Under the pieces are notes generated by a model. That model saw only the letters and a program-made list of their open reading frames with translations. It searched no databases and was not told where the DNA came from. This document shows positions 1 through 10,002 of a stretch of DNA of 64,000 bases, piece by piece. The DNA comes from Conchocele bisecta. Lineage: Eukaryota > Mollusca > Bivalvia > Lucinida > Thyasiridae. Numbering within the stretch: position 1 is the first letter of the stretch; every line of letters begins with the position of its first letter. Made by a program: the position numbers and the translations under genes. The stretch lies in NCBI GenBank assembly GCA_029237695.1, contig JAQRGA010000111.1, forward strand, positions 22,815-86,814. The letters are read 5' to 3'.

Positions 1-873
1 CCTGAATTGTACATTTGTACCACCATTGGCCATCTGTCCCCTTAGCCAGCAGTTTAGTATAGATACACTAAATTATGTTAAATATGGTATATATACTGAA
101 TTAATATAAACATATGCCTTTTCATATTGTATCATACGACCACGTGCACAGTGCCAGTGTATAGACATATTGAAGTATCATGCAAGTATGTGCTAAATTG
201 TGACTACTGCATATTTGGCACATTTCGCATGCATCCTGTACGTATCTAACTGAGAAAAGTATCCAACAACAGTAAATCCTTTGGTATAAACGTAATGATT
301 TGCAATTCACTATGATATGATGGTTTACGTCTCAGATGTGTTAGCGGTAGCAATATGAGAAACAGATTAGCAAATTTTGAAAAATCTTGGCGGCCATCTT
401 GGATTTATGTAAGTGCGGCAATAAACATGTGTACTGCATACATTGTTTCACACGTTGGTGTGTGCCACACACCGTGAAGTAAAACGCATACAATTATATA
501 TGTATGTCAATGATAGGCGACATACTTTTATTTTTTGTTAGACAATATTGATTTTTGGCGGCCATCTTGACAATATATAGATGAGACAATGTTGAAAAGA
601 GTCGAAAATGTTCCTAAACAAATCCACGGGTCCGAAAACCTGATTATACCAATGTATTAACTCCGACAAATAGCACTTGGAGCAATTACATACAAAGAAA
701 TATTAAACTGGCGGCCATCTTGGATTTATGCAGATTATTAAACATGCTCAAGGGTGCTGGAGTGGCACCCGGCGGAATATTTAATTGTATTGGTTGGTAA
801 TCACGAAAATGCAATAAAACTTCGTGCGGACCCTAATGCACGCTTTTCTTACTGACGCCCGGACTACACCACT
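1..873. other. Gene-free stretch with three spaced GGCGGCCATCTTG motifs
   Basis: No convincing coding region. The motif TGGCGGCCATCTTG occurs at 388, 556 and 709, spaced 168 and 153 bp, always on the + strand. The same motif occurs near both ends of the transposon at 13321-21277 with similar spacing, so this may be a diverged relic of the end of a related element. Outside the motif the sequences do not align convincingly by eye. Confidence 0.4.
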
Positions 874-975
874 AGTTGCGAACGGTAACTCTTGCAATGT
901 AGTCCCGTACCGTCCGTAGCCTGCGTAGCCTACGGACGGTACGGGAGTAAATTTCAAGAGTTACCGTCCGCAACT
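874..975. mobile_element. Short palindromic MITE (family with AGTTGCGAA ends), copy 1
   Basis: Near-perfect inverted repeat. The left arm begins AGTTGCGAACGGTAACTC and the right arm ends with its complement, GAGTTACCGTCCGCAACT. The centre holds a second inverted stretch (CCGTACCGTCCGTAG and its complement). A second copy of the same layout lies at 57184-57277, so it is a dispersed family and not a chance hairpin. It has no coding capacity. Flanks here (CACCACT / CCACAACT) suggest, weakly, a 7-8 bp target duplication. Confidence 0.75.
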
Positions 976-1091
976 ATCCCACAACTGGTGATTCAGTTTC
1001 AAGTCTCATTTGCCGATGCGGAGATGACAAGTAACTCAGTGGCCAATAAACATGATAAAGAATCAATTATGACCATAGTCAAACAAATGCA

Positions 1092-1339
1092 ACACAGTGA
1101 AACCTCTCTAAACCGGACATCAAGAAAACACATGTGATCATATTTGTGATGAGTTTCTTTGTCATTTATCTCAGGTGATACTGTCTGTTTGTGATAAAAT
1201 AGCACATAACTGTCTGATTTACAGTGAAACCTGTCTAAGTCGTACATCTTGGAGACCTCCAGGTGCAATTGCAGTGAAACCTCTCTAAACGGACACCCTG
1301 GGGACCTCCCAGGGTGTCCGGTCTAGAGAGGTTTCACTG
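1092..1339. mobile_element. Pogo/Tigger-like miniature elements, one full palindrome plus two partial ends
   Basis: A complete palindrome lies at 1272-1339. It starts CAGTGAAACCTCTCTAAAC and ends with the complement, GAGAGGTTTCACTG. Partial ends of the same type lie at about 1096 and 1222. CAGTGRAACCTC termini are typical of pogo/Tigger-class inverted repeats (known family feature); the assignment is otherwise inference. Similar palindromes lie at 29563, 40969 and 42934. Confidence 0.65.
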
Positions 1340-1509
1340 TAGTTGCATCTGTTTGACTATGGCCGTAATCGCTTCTTCAACATTCGATGTTATTAGCCTA
1401 TAGCGACTTCCCAGCGCGATGCACCGGGTCACCTTGTACTTATGTGACCAGCCACAAACAGAGAGTAATGCAATATTTGACCAACCAACAATAAAATGGA
1501 CTTATAGAG

Positions 1510-1870
1510 ATTGTTACCATGTAGCTTCTGTTCAGCTACAGAGTGGCCTGCGGTTCTCTTACCAGGCGAATTGCAATTCCTGGAGCGCAGGATTGCAATT
1601 CGCGTTCCCATTAATTGCAATTGGACCGCAATCGGACTGCAATCATGTGACTGCGGTCCAAAGAGTTGGTTGCGGAATTGCAATACTTATAGCGCAGTTA
1701 GCGCTGCGCTCCGCTTTTAATTGCAATTTACGCTCCTTTTTTTCTGCAAACTGCGAAAGAATGACCGCTTTACGCTGCGCTCTGCGGTAAAACCAGCGGA
1801 CCGCTCTGCTTAACCAATGCGGCAATAAAATCGAAACAGTTGACAAACGTATCCGTGTTCCAATCAAAAA
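1510..1870. repeat. GCAATT-rich interspersed repeat, reverse-oriented relative of the 23.4 and 25.5 kb flanks
   Basis: Dense alternation of GAATTGCAATTC, GGACCGCAAT and GAAAGAATGACCGC modules. The same modules in the same relative order, but on the opposite strand, occur at about 23340-23545 and 25490-25670. Overlapping open frames here are by-products of the short internal repeats and are not treated as genes. Confidence 0.55.
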
Positions 1871-2566
1871 TGTTATCCCATCTATCTAATTCAAAGTGAC
1901 TAGAAAGTCAGCGGTATTTGTGATCTGTATTTTTGGTGCGCAAATATAAATCGGCGGGTTATTGCGAGACAAACAGTGAAACATTGACCTTGATAATTTC
2001 TTGGACAAAACAAAATGTCGTCACTCACTCACTTCCGTTCCGAATATCAAGAACAAATTAATAGACACCACCATGCTGACAATATATTTATTTTCTCATA
2101 TAAAATCAAATGATAATGTGTGGTCTACGGAATAATATAGCAAAACAAAGCATCAATTTTGCGTTTTGTTTGCTTTTTCGTCGGTATCAAATTACCTTTT
2201 CCTATTATGTTGACATTATTTCGACGCGATCCTATAGTCGACATGACAATTTCTGAGATCAACACAACTTTTCATAATGTCTTTCAATTTCAAGATGCAA
2301 GCAGACTGTGAATTGCATATTAACCATAATAATATGGTGAACATATTGATAATAATTTTAAAAGAAAAGCATATTTTAATTTTCGAAACCTGATCATATA
2401 TTAAAAATTTATTTTGGAATTAGATTTATATTACTGCACACGTTCAGTTCTGGCTGTTGATTTCTATTGGCCCGAATCAAATTTTGTGAAGATAATATTT
2501 ATTCCGGTAATAGCCATTTCTTTAAAATAAAACGGTTTACTTGTGTCACAGTGAGAAAGATAAATA
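1871..2566. other. No recognisable feature
   Basis: AT-rich sequence with no long frame, tandem repeat or recognisable element seen by eye on either strand. Confidence 0.5.
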
Positions 2567-2567
2567 A

Positions 2568-2640
2568 CGGCCCGGAATCGAACCAGGGACCTCATGTTTA
2601 CCGTACCATGCCATGGCTCTACCGAGCAAGCTAACAAGGC
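2568..2640 (-). repeat. tRNA-derived SINE head, copy 1
   Basis: On the - strand an A-box-like stretch (GCTTGCTCGGTAGAGCC) is followed by a B box (GGTTCGATTCC, complement at 2573-2583) at tRNA-like spacing. The next sequence downstream resembles that after the 3164-3230 unit (TCTTTCTCACTGTGACA / TTCTCACCCTGTGACA), so both belong to one SINE family. Arm pairing is too poor for a functional tRNA. Confidence 0.6.
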
Positions 2641-2801
2641 ACAGATCGTACACACTTCATCCCCATAGTCAGTTGCGTACTGTGACATTCTTCCCCGCCA
2701 AATTGAAATTCGTCCTCGAATTCTATGTTTAATTTTTGTCTCCGAATTCCATATGTTTGGGTACAATTTGGGAGTATTTATCAGTCGCGGTCCTTTGTTG
2801 G

Positions 2802-3103
2802 GCAACAGAATACTCAATATTCGTCCGTACCCAGAGTTCCGGTGCTCCATAGGTTTTTCCTGCAGAGTACCGAATCGTATCTCATTCGCGCTTTAGCTGT
2901 TAATTGTGACATAATTTTCTGTACTTATTACACAGAAATGAATAAGTATAATACTGACATTTCTTTCAATTGAAAAATACAGAAAATATGTCGCAATTAA
3001 CAGTTGAAGTGCAAATCAGATGTGATTTGGTACTTTGCAGGGGAAACCTACGGAGAGCACCATTATAAACTCTCGGTACGGACGATGCGGTAGTATTCTG
3101 CAG
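2802..3103. mobile_element. Foldback element, about 120 bp arms
   Basis: The segment from CAGAATACT (2805) through about 2925 is repeated in inverted order from about 2980 to AGTATTCTG (3092-3100). Matching blocks include TCGTCCGTACC, GGTGCTC, TAGGTTT, CCTGCA, AGTACC and GTTAATTG, each paired with its complement at the mirrored place. The loop is about 50 bp and AT-rich. Non-coding, probably a non-autonomous DNA element. Confidence 0.7.
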
Positions 3104-3163
3104 AGTTACTTCCCGCAACTACGTTGGGCGCTAAATGTCACAGGGTGAGAAAAGATGTGCACC

Positions 3164-3230
3164 AGCCCGGAATCGAACCGGGGATCTCTGGTTTACCACA
3201 CCATCGCTCTACCTGCTGAGCAAACCGGGC
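3164..3230 (-). repeat. tRNA-derived SINE head, copy 2
   Basis: The - strand reads as a tRNA-like unit: it starts GCCCGGTTTGCTCAGCAGG, continues with TAGAGCGATGG and ends with GGTTCGATTCCGGGC. A and B boxes are intact and the acceptor stem (GCCCGG with CCGGGC) pairs. It could be a degenerate tRNA gene, but the related copy 600 bp away and shared downstream sequence favour a SINE promoter head. Confidence 0.6.
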
Positions 3231-3895
3231 ACAAATACACACTTATTCACCATAGTGATAACTTCATTCAACCAAAAATTCACAAGCTAGAAGTTATGCC
3301 AAATTATTACAGTCAACGTCACAGATTATGCTCTTGGCGACATTAGCGGACACAAATTTGTCTATCAATTTGATCAAATAAACAACGGAATCTGACAGAT
3401 AACACTACGACGGCGCATGGAAACATCATTATTCCGGTACTTGGAATCAAAATGGTGGATATTAAGATCAATATGTCAGGCGCTGACGGAACCTTTAACA
3501 TTTTGTATCACGATAGCAGCTACAGGGATTGTTGGACGCATTTATTTAGAGAAACAAGAGATTACAATGGATTGGATAATATACTAAGTGACATTTTGTT
3601 CTAACGTACACCAACATAGAGGATTAAATTTGCGACAATGTGGATTCTGGATTTTGTGGACAGGTGACAGAAATCGGAGCTGGATAAGAACCGACAGACG
3701 TGATTCTGAATATGCGTGCTTGGTCTGTGGTTTTTCTTCCAGATCATGTCATGCATGATTTTAATTTCACGTCAGGTCAAAGCAGCACTATTGAATATAA
3801 TGAATAACTTTAATATTCTACACCAGAATACACCATCGTCTGATGTGTAACTGATGAATTAAGGTAAGTTACTTGTATATGACAACTTTTGCCTC

Positions 3896-4330
3896 ACCAC
3901 GATAGTGGAGGGGGCATTTAGTGTTACCCTTGACCTTGTCCGTTCTTCCGTCCGTCACCAACCTAGTAACTCGAAAAACTTTTAAACCGTAATAGCTACA
4001 TACCTGAAACTTGGTACATGTATGTTTGATTTTCCAATTTTGTCTTGTAGCTCGTAAAACTTTTAAACCCTAATAGCTACACACCTGAAACTTGGTATGT
4101 CCATATGATGAGTAGATTTGCAAAGTTTATTTTCATTCGACCCCCGAGTCATGGATTATCTCCCTCTTTTTGAATTAGAATTTGAACATTTTGCCTTGTA
4201 ACTGGTAAAACTTTTGTAATAGCTACAGCACTGAAATTTGATATGTAGCTTCCTTATGATGAGTAGATGCGGAAAGTTTATTTATTTCGATTTTTGATTC
4301 GAACCCCGTGTCATGGATTATCTCTCCCTT
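3896..4330. repeat. Interspersed repeat with three internal ~100 bp degenerate tandem units
   Basis: After a TCCGT-rich start (3940-3956), the phrase AAACTTTTAAACC..TAATAGCTACA..CCTGAAACTTGG recurs at about 3969, 4050 and 4205 with increasing divergence. Similar (CCGT)n-headed repeats occur at 14.8, 15.0, 21.4, 51.6 and 58.7 kb. No protein is supported. Confidence 0.55.
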
Positions 4331-4532
4331 TTGGACACTGGAATTTTGCCTTGTTTACTATCAAAGCGATATGTGGGGTATCCGTGTTCTAGGAACACAT
4401 TTTCTAGTTTAGTTATCTCCCTTTGTTTTTTCGCGCACTGATTTGTCCGGCGCATAACGCGAACACCCTTTGCAATATTTTTTATGAAACTTAACACATG
4501 CATAGGTCTCACTGGACAGGGCGGAGCTAGCG

Positions 4533-5012
4533 TTAAAGGTACATGCCCACTCAGTAGGCACAAACTGTTCTTTATGTCACAGACATCATAGGAGACATTT
4601 TCTGGTCAGATAAACAATCATTTACCATTACCCACGTATTGTTTGGCATTATTATACATTTTATATCAGAAGAAAATTTCCACATTGATATCAGGGACGA
4701 TAACCGTGTTTCCTTAAAATGTTAACGGACATTACTATTTATTCTCTGTATTTATTTTTTGATGTGCAATCATCATACTTTATAATCTGTCAATTTTTTT
4801 TTCAGTTGATGCATTTAATTTAATAGTATAAATAATTATAAAATATCATGCCCCATATGCACATGAAAATACCGATACCACCGCGCGTCACGTCACTATC
4901 AGTAAAATAAATATTACCAAATGAGTATATCTAGTGGAATAGTGACAATTATACACTTATTTAATTCCCATAAAGAGCATTTTTAGCCTACTGAGTGGGC
5001 TTGCACCTTTAA
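4533..5012. mobile_element. TTAA-flanked MITE, copy 1 (complete)
   Basis: Begins TTAA-AGGTACATGCCCACT and ends GGGCTTGCACCT-TTAA, with terminal inverted repeats extending into CAGTAGGC / GCCTACTG. Length is about 480 bp. Related copies lie at 13196, 21535 and 59612. TTAA target use is known for piggyBac and Kolobok DNA transposons; which of the two mobilises it cannot be told from this copy. No coding capacity. Confidence 0.8.
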
Positions 5013-5099
5013 AAAGGGGTTGGACAATTGTTGTCGCGACCGCCTGCGGACAGTGCGATATTGCCTGCACATTGACGTCCATCTGTATTTTTTTTGCCG

Positions 5100-5330
5100 A
5101 GCCTGCTTGCGGAAAGCGAGACTTAGTGATCACAATGATGTCCGTGCGTCAGTCCGTCCGAAATCGGTGTATGTTTTTAAATACCATATCCTAAGTCACA
5201 TTGACTTGCAAAATCAAATGCTTATTAGTCATCATCCATATATTCATTCTGTGTCCCACTCATGCGGCCCCTGTGCCCCAAGGTCAAGGTCAAATGACTT
5301 AGAAATTTTTGTTAAAGTTTTTGCATACCT
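5100..5330 (+). repeat. Interspersed repeat R1 (left part, interrupted)
   Basis: Contains the phrases TCATCATCCATAT, CCCCTGTGCCC, CAAGGTCAAATGACTT and GTTAAAGTTTTTGCAT that recur at 12.67-13.19, 22.06-22.26, 44.8-45.0 (reverse) and, more distantly, 51.7 kb. Compared with uninterrupted copies, the repeat stops at 5330 and resumes at 12670, showing that 5331-12669 was inserted into it. Confidence 0.65.
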
Positions 5331-5810
5331 TATAGGTATCACTGTGCTAAATATAGTACACATCGGCCAGGGGGTATGCTTTTGTAGTCCGGTATAAAAA
5401 AATAGTGCAGACGTTTTGAGGCCACAGACCCAGTTTGCTTGTAAATCCTGATCCATTACAGCCCAATTTTACTTGAGAAACATGTTGGGGTGTTTTTAAC
5501 ACCAGTTTCCAGCATATTTCTAGCATTTAAAAGAAATTACTGAGCCTGCTTGTCACGTGATGTGAACACTACGTCACATGACACTTTGATGATAAACAAA
5601 ATGGCGGACAGGACAATGTTGAAATTTTCTTTCTTAGGAGTAAGTGAACATATGTTTAATTAGTGAAAATCCGGTGCAGACAGGTTGCAGGTTATGAACA
5701 GGTAGGTTCCACAGCATCCATACGAATAGTGAAAGTGTGAGAGAATGGCCATATTTGGAGGAATCGGTTAAGTTGTATAGTAAAACTAAATTGGTGGTTG
5801 CTAGCCTATA
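5331..5810. repeat. Terminal direct repeat, copy 1 of the composite element
   Basis: About 480 bp starting TATAGGTATCACTGTGC and ending GTTGCTAGCCTATA. The termini form a short inverted repeat (TATAGG / CCTATA). It contains the ATG of the proposed first exon of the His-Me gene at 5601. Confidence 0.75.
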
Positions 5811-6387
5811 AGCATTTCCGGGTCATCAGTGGATGTCGTCTGCTTTCATTTGAAAACAATTCTAAACGGTTTTAATCGTGGCTACAGCAAGTTTTATTAA
5901 GAGAACAAAGGACAGAATTGCTGGAAAATCAGTTTTATTTAATGAAAATGGTTGCATCAAGTGGGTCGGGTATAACCACAGGTGTACGAGTCAAATATGG
6001 AAAGATTAAAGTTAAATTTCCAAATGATGCAAGAACAAAATACTATATACACATAGAGTAGCATTCATGTTACACCATAATGTGTTTGAAATACCCAGGC
6101 ACCTTGAAATATCACATTTATGTGGTTGTTCCCTGTGTGTTAACCCGGCCCACCTGAGTGCTGAGTGCACAATTATAAATAATTCTCGAAAGAATTGCCA
6201 TAGCGAAAAGCGCTGTCTAAGCCATGCACTCGACGGCGTCACATATCCACCCTGTATCTGCTATAGTTCCTGTTTTATTAATTACGGTAAATTAACTGTA
6301 TACCTATCTACATTATGTACATGTCTACATACTAATTACACAGATTTGAGATGCATCAGGGAGCCAGATGAGCCTGTTACTGACTAG
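5601..6387 (+). CDS. His-Me finger (I-PpoI-like) endonuclease protein, copy 1, frameshifted
   Basis: The recognisable core is the zinc-binding His-Me finger: SHLCGCSLCVNPAHL, then NNSRKNC and further cysteines, at about 6110-6260. It is preceded by YGKIKVKF and THRVAFML, the usual order in eukaryotic homing-endonuclease-like proteins, which cleave DNA using a beta-beta-alpha-metal site. I propose two exons. Exon 1 at 5601-5639 (MADRTMLKFSFLG) ends at a GTAAGT donor; exon 2 starts at 5888 after GGCTACAG, in phase. Copy 1 carries a one-base loss near 6046 that interrupts the frame just before the finger, and another near the end that lets the frame run to 6387. The sister copy has the opposite defects, so the family protein was probably intact. 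It lies convergent to the transposase gene of the same element. Exon 1 is inference. Confidence 0.65.
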
Positions 6388-6612
6388 TTCAGCCATATTA
6401 AAGTGGCGCGTCGCTTTAATTGGCACTGTGTATTTGATTACTAACCGGTATCAAGTGTATAGCTCCCCCACAGGTAGCAACGTTTTTCTAAACATTATTT
6501 ATTGACTCGGTTGATACTTGCAAACATTATGACCAAATTTGGCTGCGCGATCAGGGTCTACGCCAGTACTTCTTGGCTACATTTTCCCAGAAAAAAATTC
6601 AAAATTTTAAAT

Positions 6613-8049
6613 TTAGCAGAAATTATACTGTGAACATTGCTTGCCACAGTAACCTTTGAAACACATGACTATTGTGCAAATTATTCCTGGCATTATGCTC
6701 TTTATTTGTTCTAAGTTACCATTATGTTTGGCATGTGCTTGCCTCAACTCTGCAATGCACCTGGATCTTACAGAGAGAGCAAATCGGTTTCTCAAGTTTG
6801 TTTTCTTGACCCCACGAAACATGTTCGAGCTAAATGGCGCCTTGTTTATTTCTCGTTTCAGGGAGTTACTCAGATGGCGGATATCTTTTAGATGCGTTAC
6901 CGTTACCCCTGGTTGAGCGGCATCTACACCTTTGTGTGATTTACTATCACCGTCCCCCGTGTAATGACTAACATGTAAGTCACTATTTATCTGCTTCGTA
7001 ACTATTTCATTCCATTTCGCTTCATTACCTATTGACTCATTTTCGGGGAGGTTGGCAGTGCAGTGACCATGATGGTTTGGGCAGCTGATATCTCCACCTG
7101 ATTTCTTAGCTTACTACCTATTAAGCACAGCTTACTGCCAAACAAATGCCCCAATGATTAATTTATCTTTGGTATTATTCTCGCACATAGTGGTTGTCAC
7201 GATTGTACCCGCTTGAAATGGTGTACTGTCGCTATTGAATATTGGGTTATTGTAGCAAGAGTCACCTTCAACTCGAACCGTCTTGCTACGTTTATTGCCA
7301 CAGAGTTCATTCTCTCTGGCCACAGTTTGTCTGATTTCATGCATACTTTTAGTGTTTAAGCCAACCATAGACTCTGCTATCCTATTTGACTGCTTTTGCA
7401 TCGAGTTATACGTCGGCGGAATTATGTTTGTGTTTACCAACAGCCGACAAGCACCATAATTACTGATTGGTGTGCTCATAAGGCCCAGCTGCAAACCCAC
7501 ATTAGCTTTCCCTGATTTCCTACCCTTTCGACTTGACGGAACCTCTTCATATAGTTTATAATATTTACTTTTATATCTACATCGGGTGCATTTTAGCCGC
7601 TCAGCCCAACAAATGCCCCATTTTCTTGATGCGGCCCGCCGCATCAAATACCATTTCGCCACTACAGTGCGTATTAAAGGCGCGATGACTGTTTATTTCA
7701 GTATTAAACATCTTCTGGACCTCATACGGTCGATATAATTTGTTTATCAACAGATCGGGGTGTACGGATGCATTTTGCGGTACGGCGCATTCGTCAATGA
7801 GTTTCGGACGCCTCGACAGAGAGCGCAGAACAGTTACATCATTGTCCGTACCATCAACATCTTTACAGGTAAACGTTTTATTTTCATTTACATTAACCCG
7901 GGATTCAAATGAGTCTTTGGTTAGCCTGATGTACCTATGATTTGTTCCATTTGGTGAGTGAGAAGAAAGTTTTTTACCTTTATTTTCATTTACCCGCCCC
8001 GTTTGAAATCCGCATTTTTTACCCGCCTCCTATGCTTATTGGCCGGCAT
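6613..8049 (-). CDS. Mutator-like transposase, copy 1, frameshifted
   Basis: Matches, by remembered motif order, the invertebrate family annotated as Mutator-like transposase domain. From the N-terminus: basic leader (MPANKHRRRVKN); LKCTRCRYKSKYYKLYEEVP (zinc-like CxxC); NTNIIPPTYNSMQK; VEGDSCYNNP with TPFQAG (first acidic residue); CPNHHGHC; HYTGDGDSKSHKGV (second acidic residue); RCIAELRQAHA; and a tail CFKGYCGKQCSQY. A small intron is proposed: exon 1 8049-7994, donor GGGTAAATG, acceptor GTACATCAG, exon 2 from 7925, phase preserved. Frame breaks occur near 7640 (four extra bases in a GC run) and between about 7130 and 6850. It would excise and insert the element. The assignment to the family is strong; activity is doubtful. 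Confidence 0.72.
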
Positions 8050-8739
8050 GTTTTCATTAGGTTAACCAAGTTCACTCTGAGCAGTGCATATCGGTAGAGA
8101 AATATATATATGGCATTGCTCATTTAACAGGCAGTGTCTATACCCTAAGGAAACAAGTGTCAACACGGGCACACGTGATTCAATTTCCTGTGACATTTTA
8201 ACACTTCTATGTCTGAATTCGCTGGCAGCACTCATACACTGGGCTGGTTTCAATTTAATTTGACACGTATCATTCTGGCATGTCACTAAGTTATGCGGAC
8301 AAATGTTTCTATGCAAATTACAACAATGTAGATTGACTAAATACTTCGAAAGTCACTTTTTCGCCTGTTTTTATGATAAAAAAATGACAAAAATACTCCG
8401 AAATCACCCGACTTTCGATAAATTTAATCATTTTAACCCCATAATTGTGGAACAGCCAATATTTTTGACAAGCACCATCTATTTTATAATAATTGTTTAC
8501 AAGTGCATCAACAATATAGACTTTTCCTAAGAAATATATGAGAAAATAATACTCTGGAAAATTCTGGTGAAACTGAAGTTTCCGCAGCTGGACAGCCATA
8601 ATTATATGACCATTCTTAAATTGCCACTGTTGAAAAGTTAGTCTTCTAAATAATGTCAAATTACATTTGCTGTCACGAAATAGGTCAGACAAGACAATGG
8701 TAGGCACTTTATTGAGATATTATAGCAAAAAAATGTGCT
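8050..8739. other. Upstream region of the transposase gene; weak open frames only
   Basis: On the - strand 8318-8707 and 8062-8316 stay open, with a Cys/His stretch (HRNICPHNLVTCQNDTC), and in the second unit part of these fuse into a 139-codon frame (11505-11924). No family is recognised and a + strand frame is open over part of it too. It may be a third gene, 5' untranslated sequence or promoter; I make no functional call. Confidence 0.3.
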
Positions 8740-9215
8740 TATAGGTATCACTGTGCTAAATATAGTACACATCGGCCAGGGGGTATGCTTTTGTAGTCGG
8801 TATAAAAAAATAGTGCAGACGTTTTGAGGCCACAGACCCAGTTTGCTTGTAAATCCTGATCCATTACAGCCCAATTTTACTTGAGAAACATGTTGTGTTT
8901 TTAACACCAGTTTCCAGCATATTTCTAGCATTTAAAAGAAATTACTGAGCCTGCTTGTCACGTGATGTGAACACTACGTCACATGACACTTTGATGATAA
9001 ACAAAATGGCGGACAGGACAATGTTGAAATTTTCATTCTTAGGAGTAAGTGAACATATTGTTTAATTAGTGAAAATCCGGTGCAGACAGGTTGCAGGTTA
9101 TGAACAGGTAGGTTCCACAGCATCCATACGAATAGTGAAAGTGTGAGAGAATGGCCATATTTGGAGGAATCGGTTAAGTTGTATAGTAAAACTAATTGGT
9201 GGTTGCTAGCCTATA
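8740..9215. repeat. Direct repeat, copy 2 (shared internal copy)
   Basis: About 476 bp, nearly identical to 5331-5810, bounded on both sides by TATA. It separates the two interiors. The start of the second His-Me exon 1 is at 9006. Confidence 0.75.
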
Positions 9216-9667
9216 AGCATTTCCGGGTCATCAGTGGATGTCGTCTGCTTTCTTTGAAAACAATTCTAAACGGTTTTAATCGTGGCTACAGCAAGTTTTA
9301 TTAAGAGAACAAAGGACAGAATTGCTGGAAAATCAGTTTTATTTAATGAAAATGGTGCATCAAGTGGGTCGGGATAACCACAGGTGTACGAGTCAAATAT
9401 GGAAAGATTAAAGTTAAATTTCCAAATGATGCAAGAACAAAATACTATTATACACATAGAGTAGCATTCATGTTACACCATAATGTGTTTGAAATACCCA
9501 GGCACCTTGAAATATCACATTTATGTGGTTGTTCCCTGTGTGTTAACCCGGCCCACCTGAGTGCTGAGTGCACAATTATAAATAATTCTCGAAAGAATTG
9601 CCATAGCGAAAAGCGCTGTCTAAGCCATGCACTCGACGGCGTCACATATCCACCCTGTATCTGCTAA
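9006..9667 (+). CDS. His-Me finger endonuclease protein, copy 2, frameshifted
   Basis: Same two-exon model as copy 1: exon 1 9006-9044 ending at GTAAGT, exon 2 from 9292 after GGCTACAG. In this copy the catalytic finger half is continuous from VKYGKIKVKF through YYYTHRVAFML, the SHLCGCSLCVNPAHL finger and NNSRKNC to a TAA at 9665-9667. Two missing thymines (near 9354 and 9373) throw the upstream half of exon 2 out of frame. The His and Asn residues expected in the metal site (SHLC, NPAHL, NNSR) are present. It converges on the transposase gene ending at about 10003. Confidence 0.66.
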
Positions 9668-10002
9668 TAGTTCCTGTTTTATTAATTACGGTAAATTAAC
9701 TGTATACCTATCTACATTATGTACATGTCTACATACTAATTACACAGATTTGAGATGCATCAGGGAGCCAGATGAGCCTGTTACTGACTAGTTCAGCCAT
9801 ATTAAAGTGGCGCGTCGCTTTAATTGGCACTGTGTATTTGATTACTAACCGGTATCAAGTGTATAGCTCCCCCACAGGTAGCAACGTTTTTCTAAACATT
9901 ATTTATTGACTCGGTTGATACTTGCAAACATTATGACCAAATTTGGCTGCGCGATCAGGGTCTACGCCAGTACTTCTTGGCTACATTTTCCCAGAAAAAA
10001 AT

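Noticed and set aside
1419..1867. Overlapping open frames on both strands
   Set aside because: They follow the GCAATT-rich short repeats and carry no recognisable protein pattern.
2568..3230. Functional tRNA genes
   Set aside because: A and B boxes are present, but two related copies with shared downstream sequence and poor arm pairing point to SINE heads.
6012..6242. - strand frame opposite the His-Me finger, repeated at 9448-9645
   Set aside because: Antisense to the recognisable His-Me finger motifs, with no domain of its own.
6656..6916. + strand 86-codon frame, repeated at 10061-10321
   Set aside because: Antisense shadow of the conserved C-terminal part of the Mutator-like transposase; its conservation comes from the tandem duplication.
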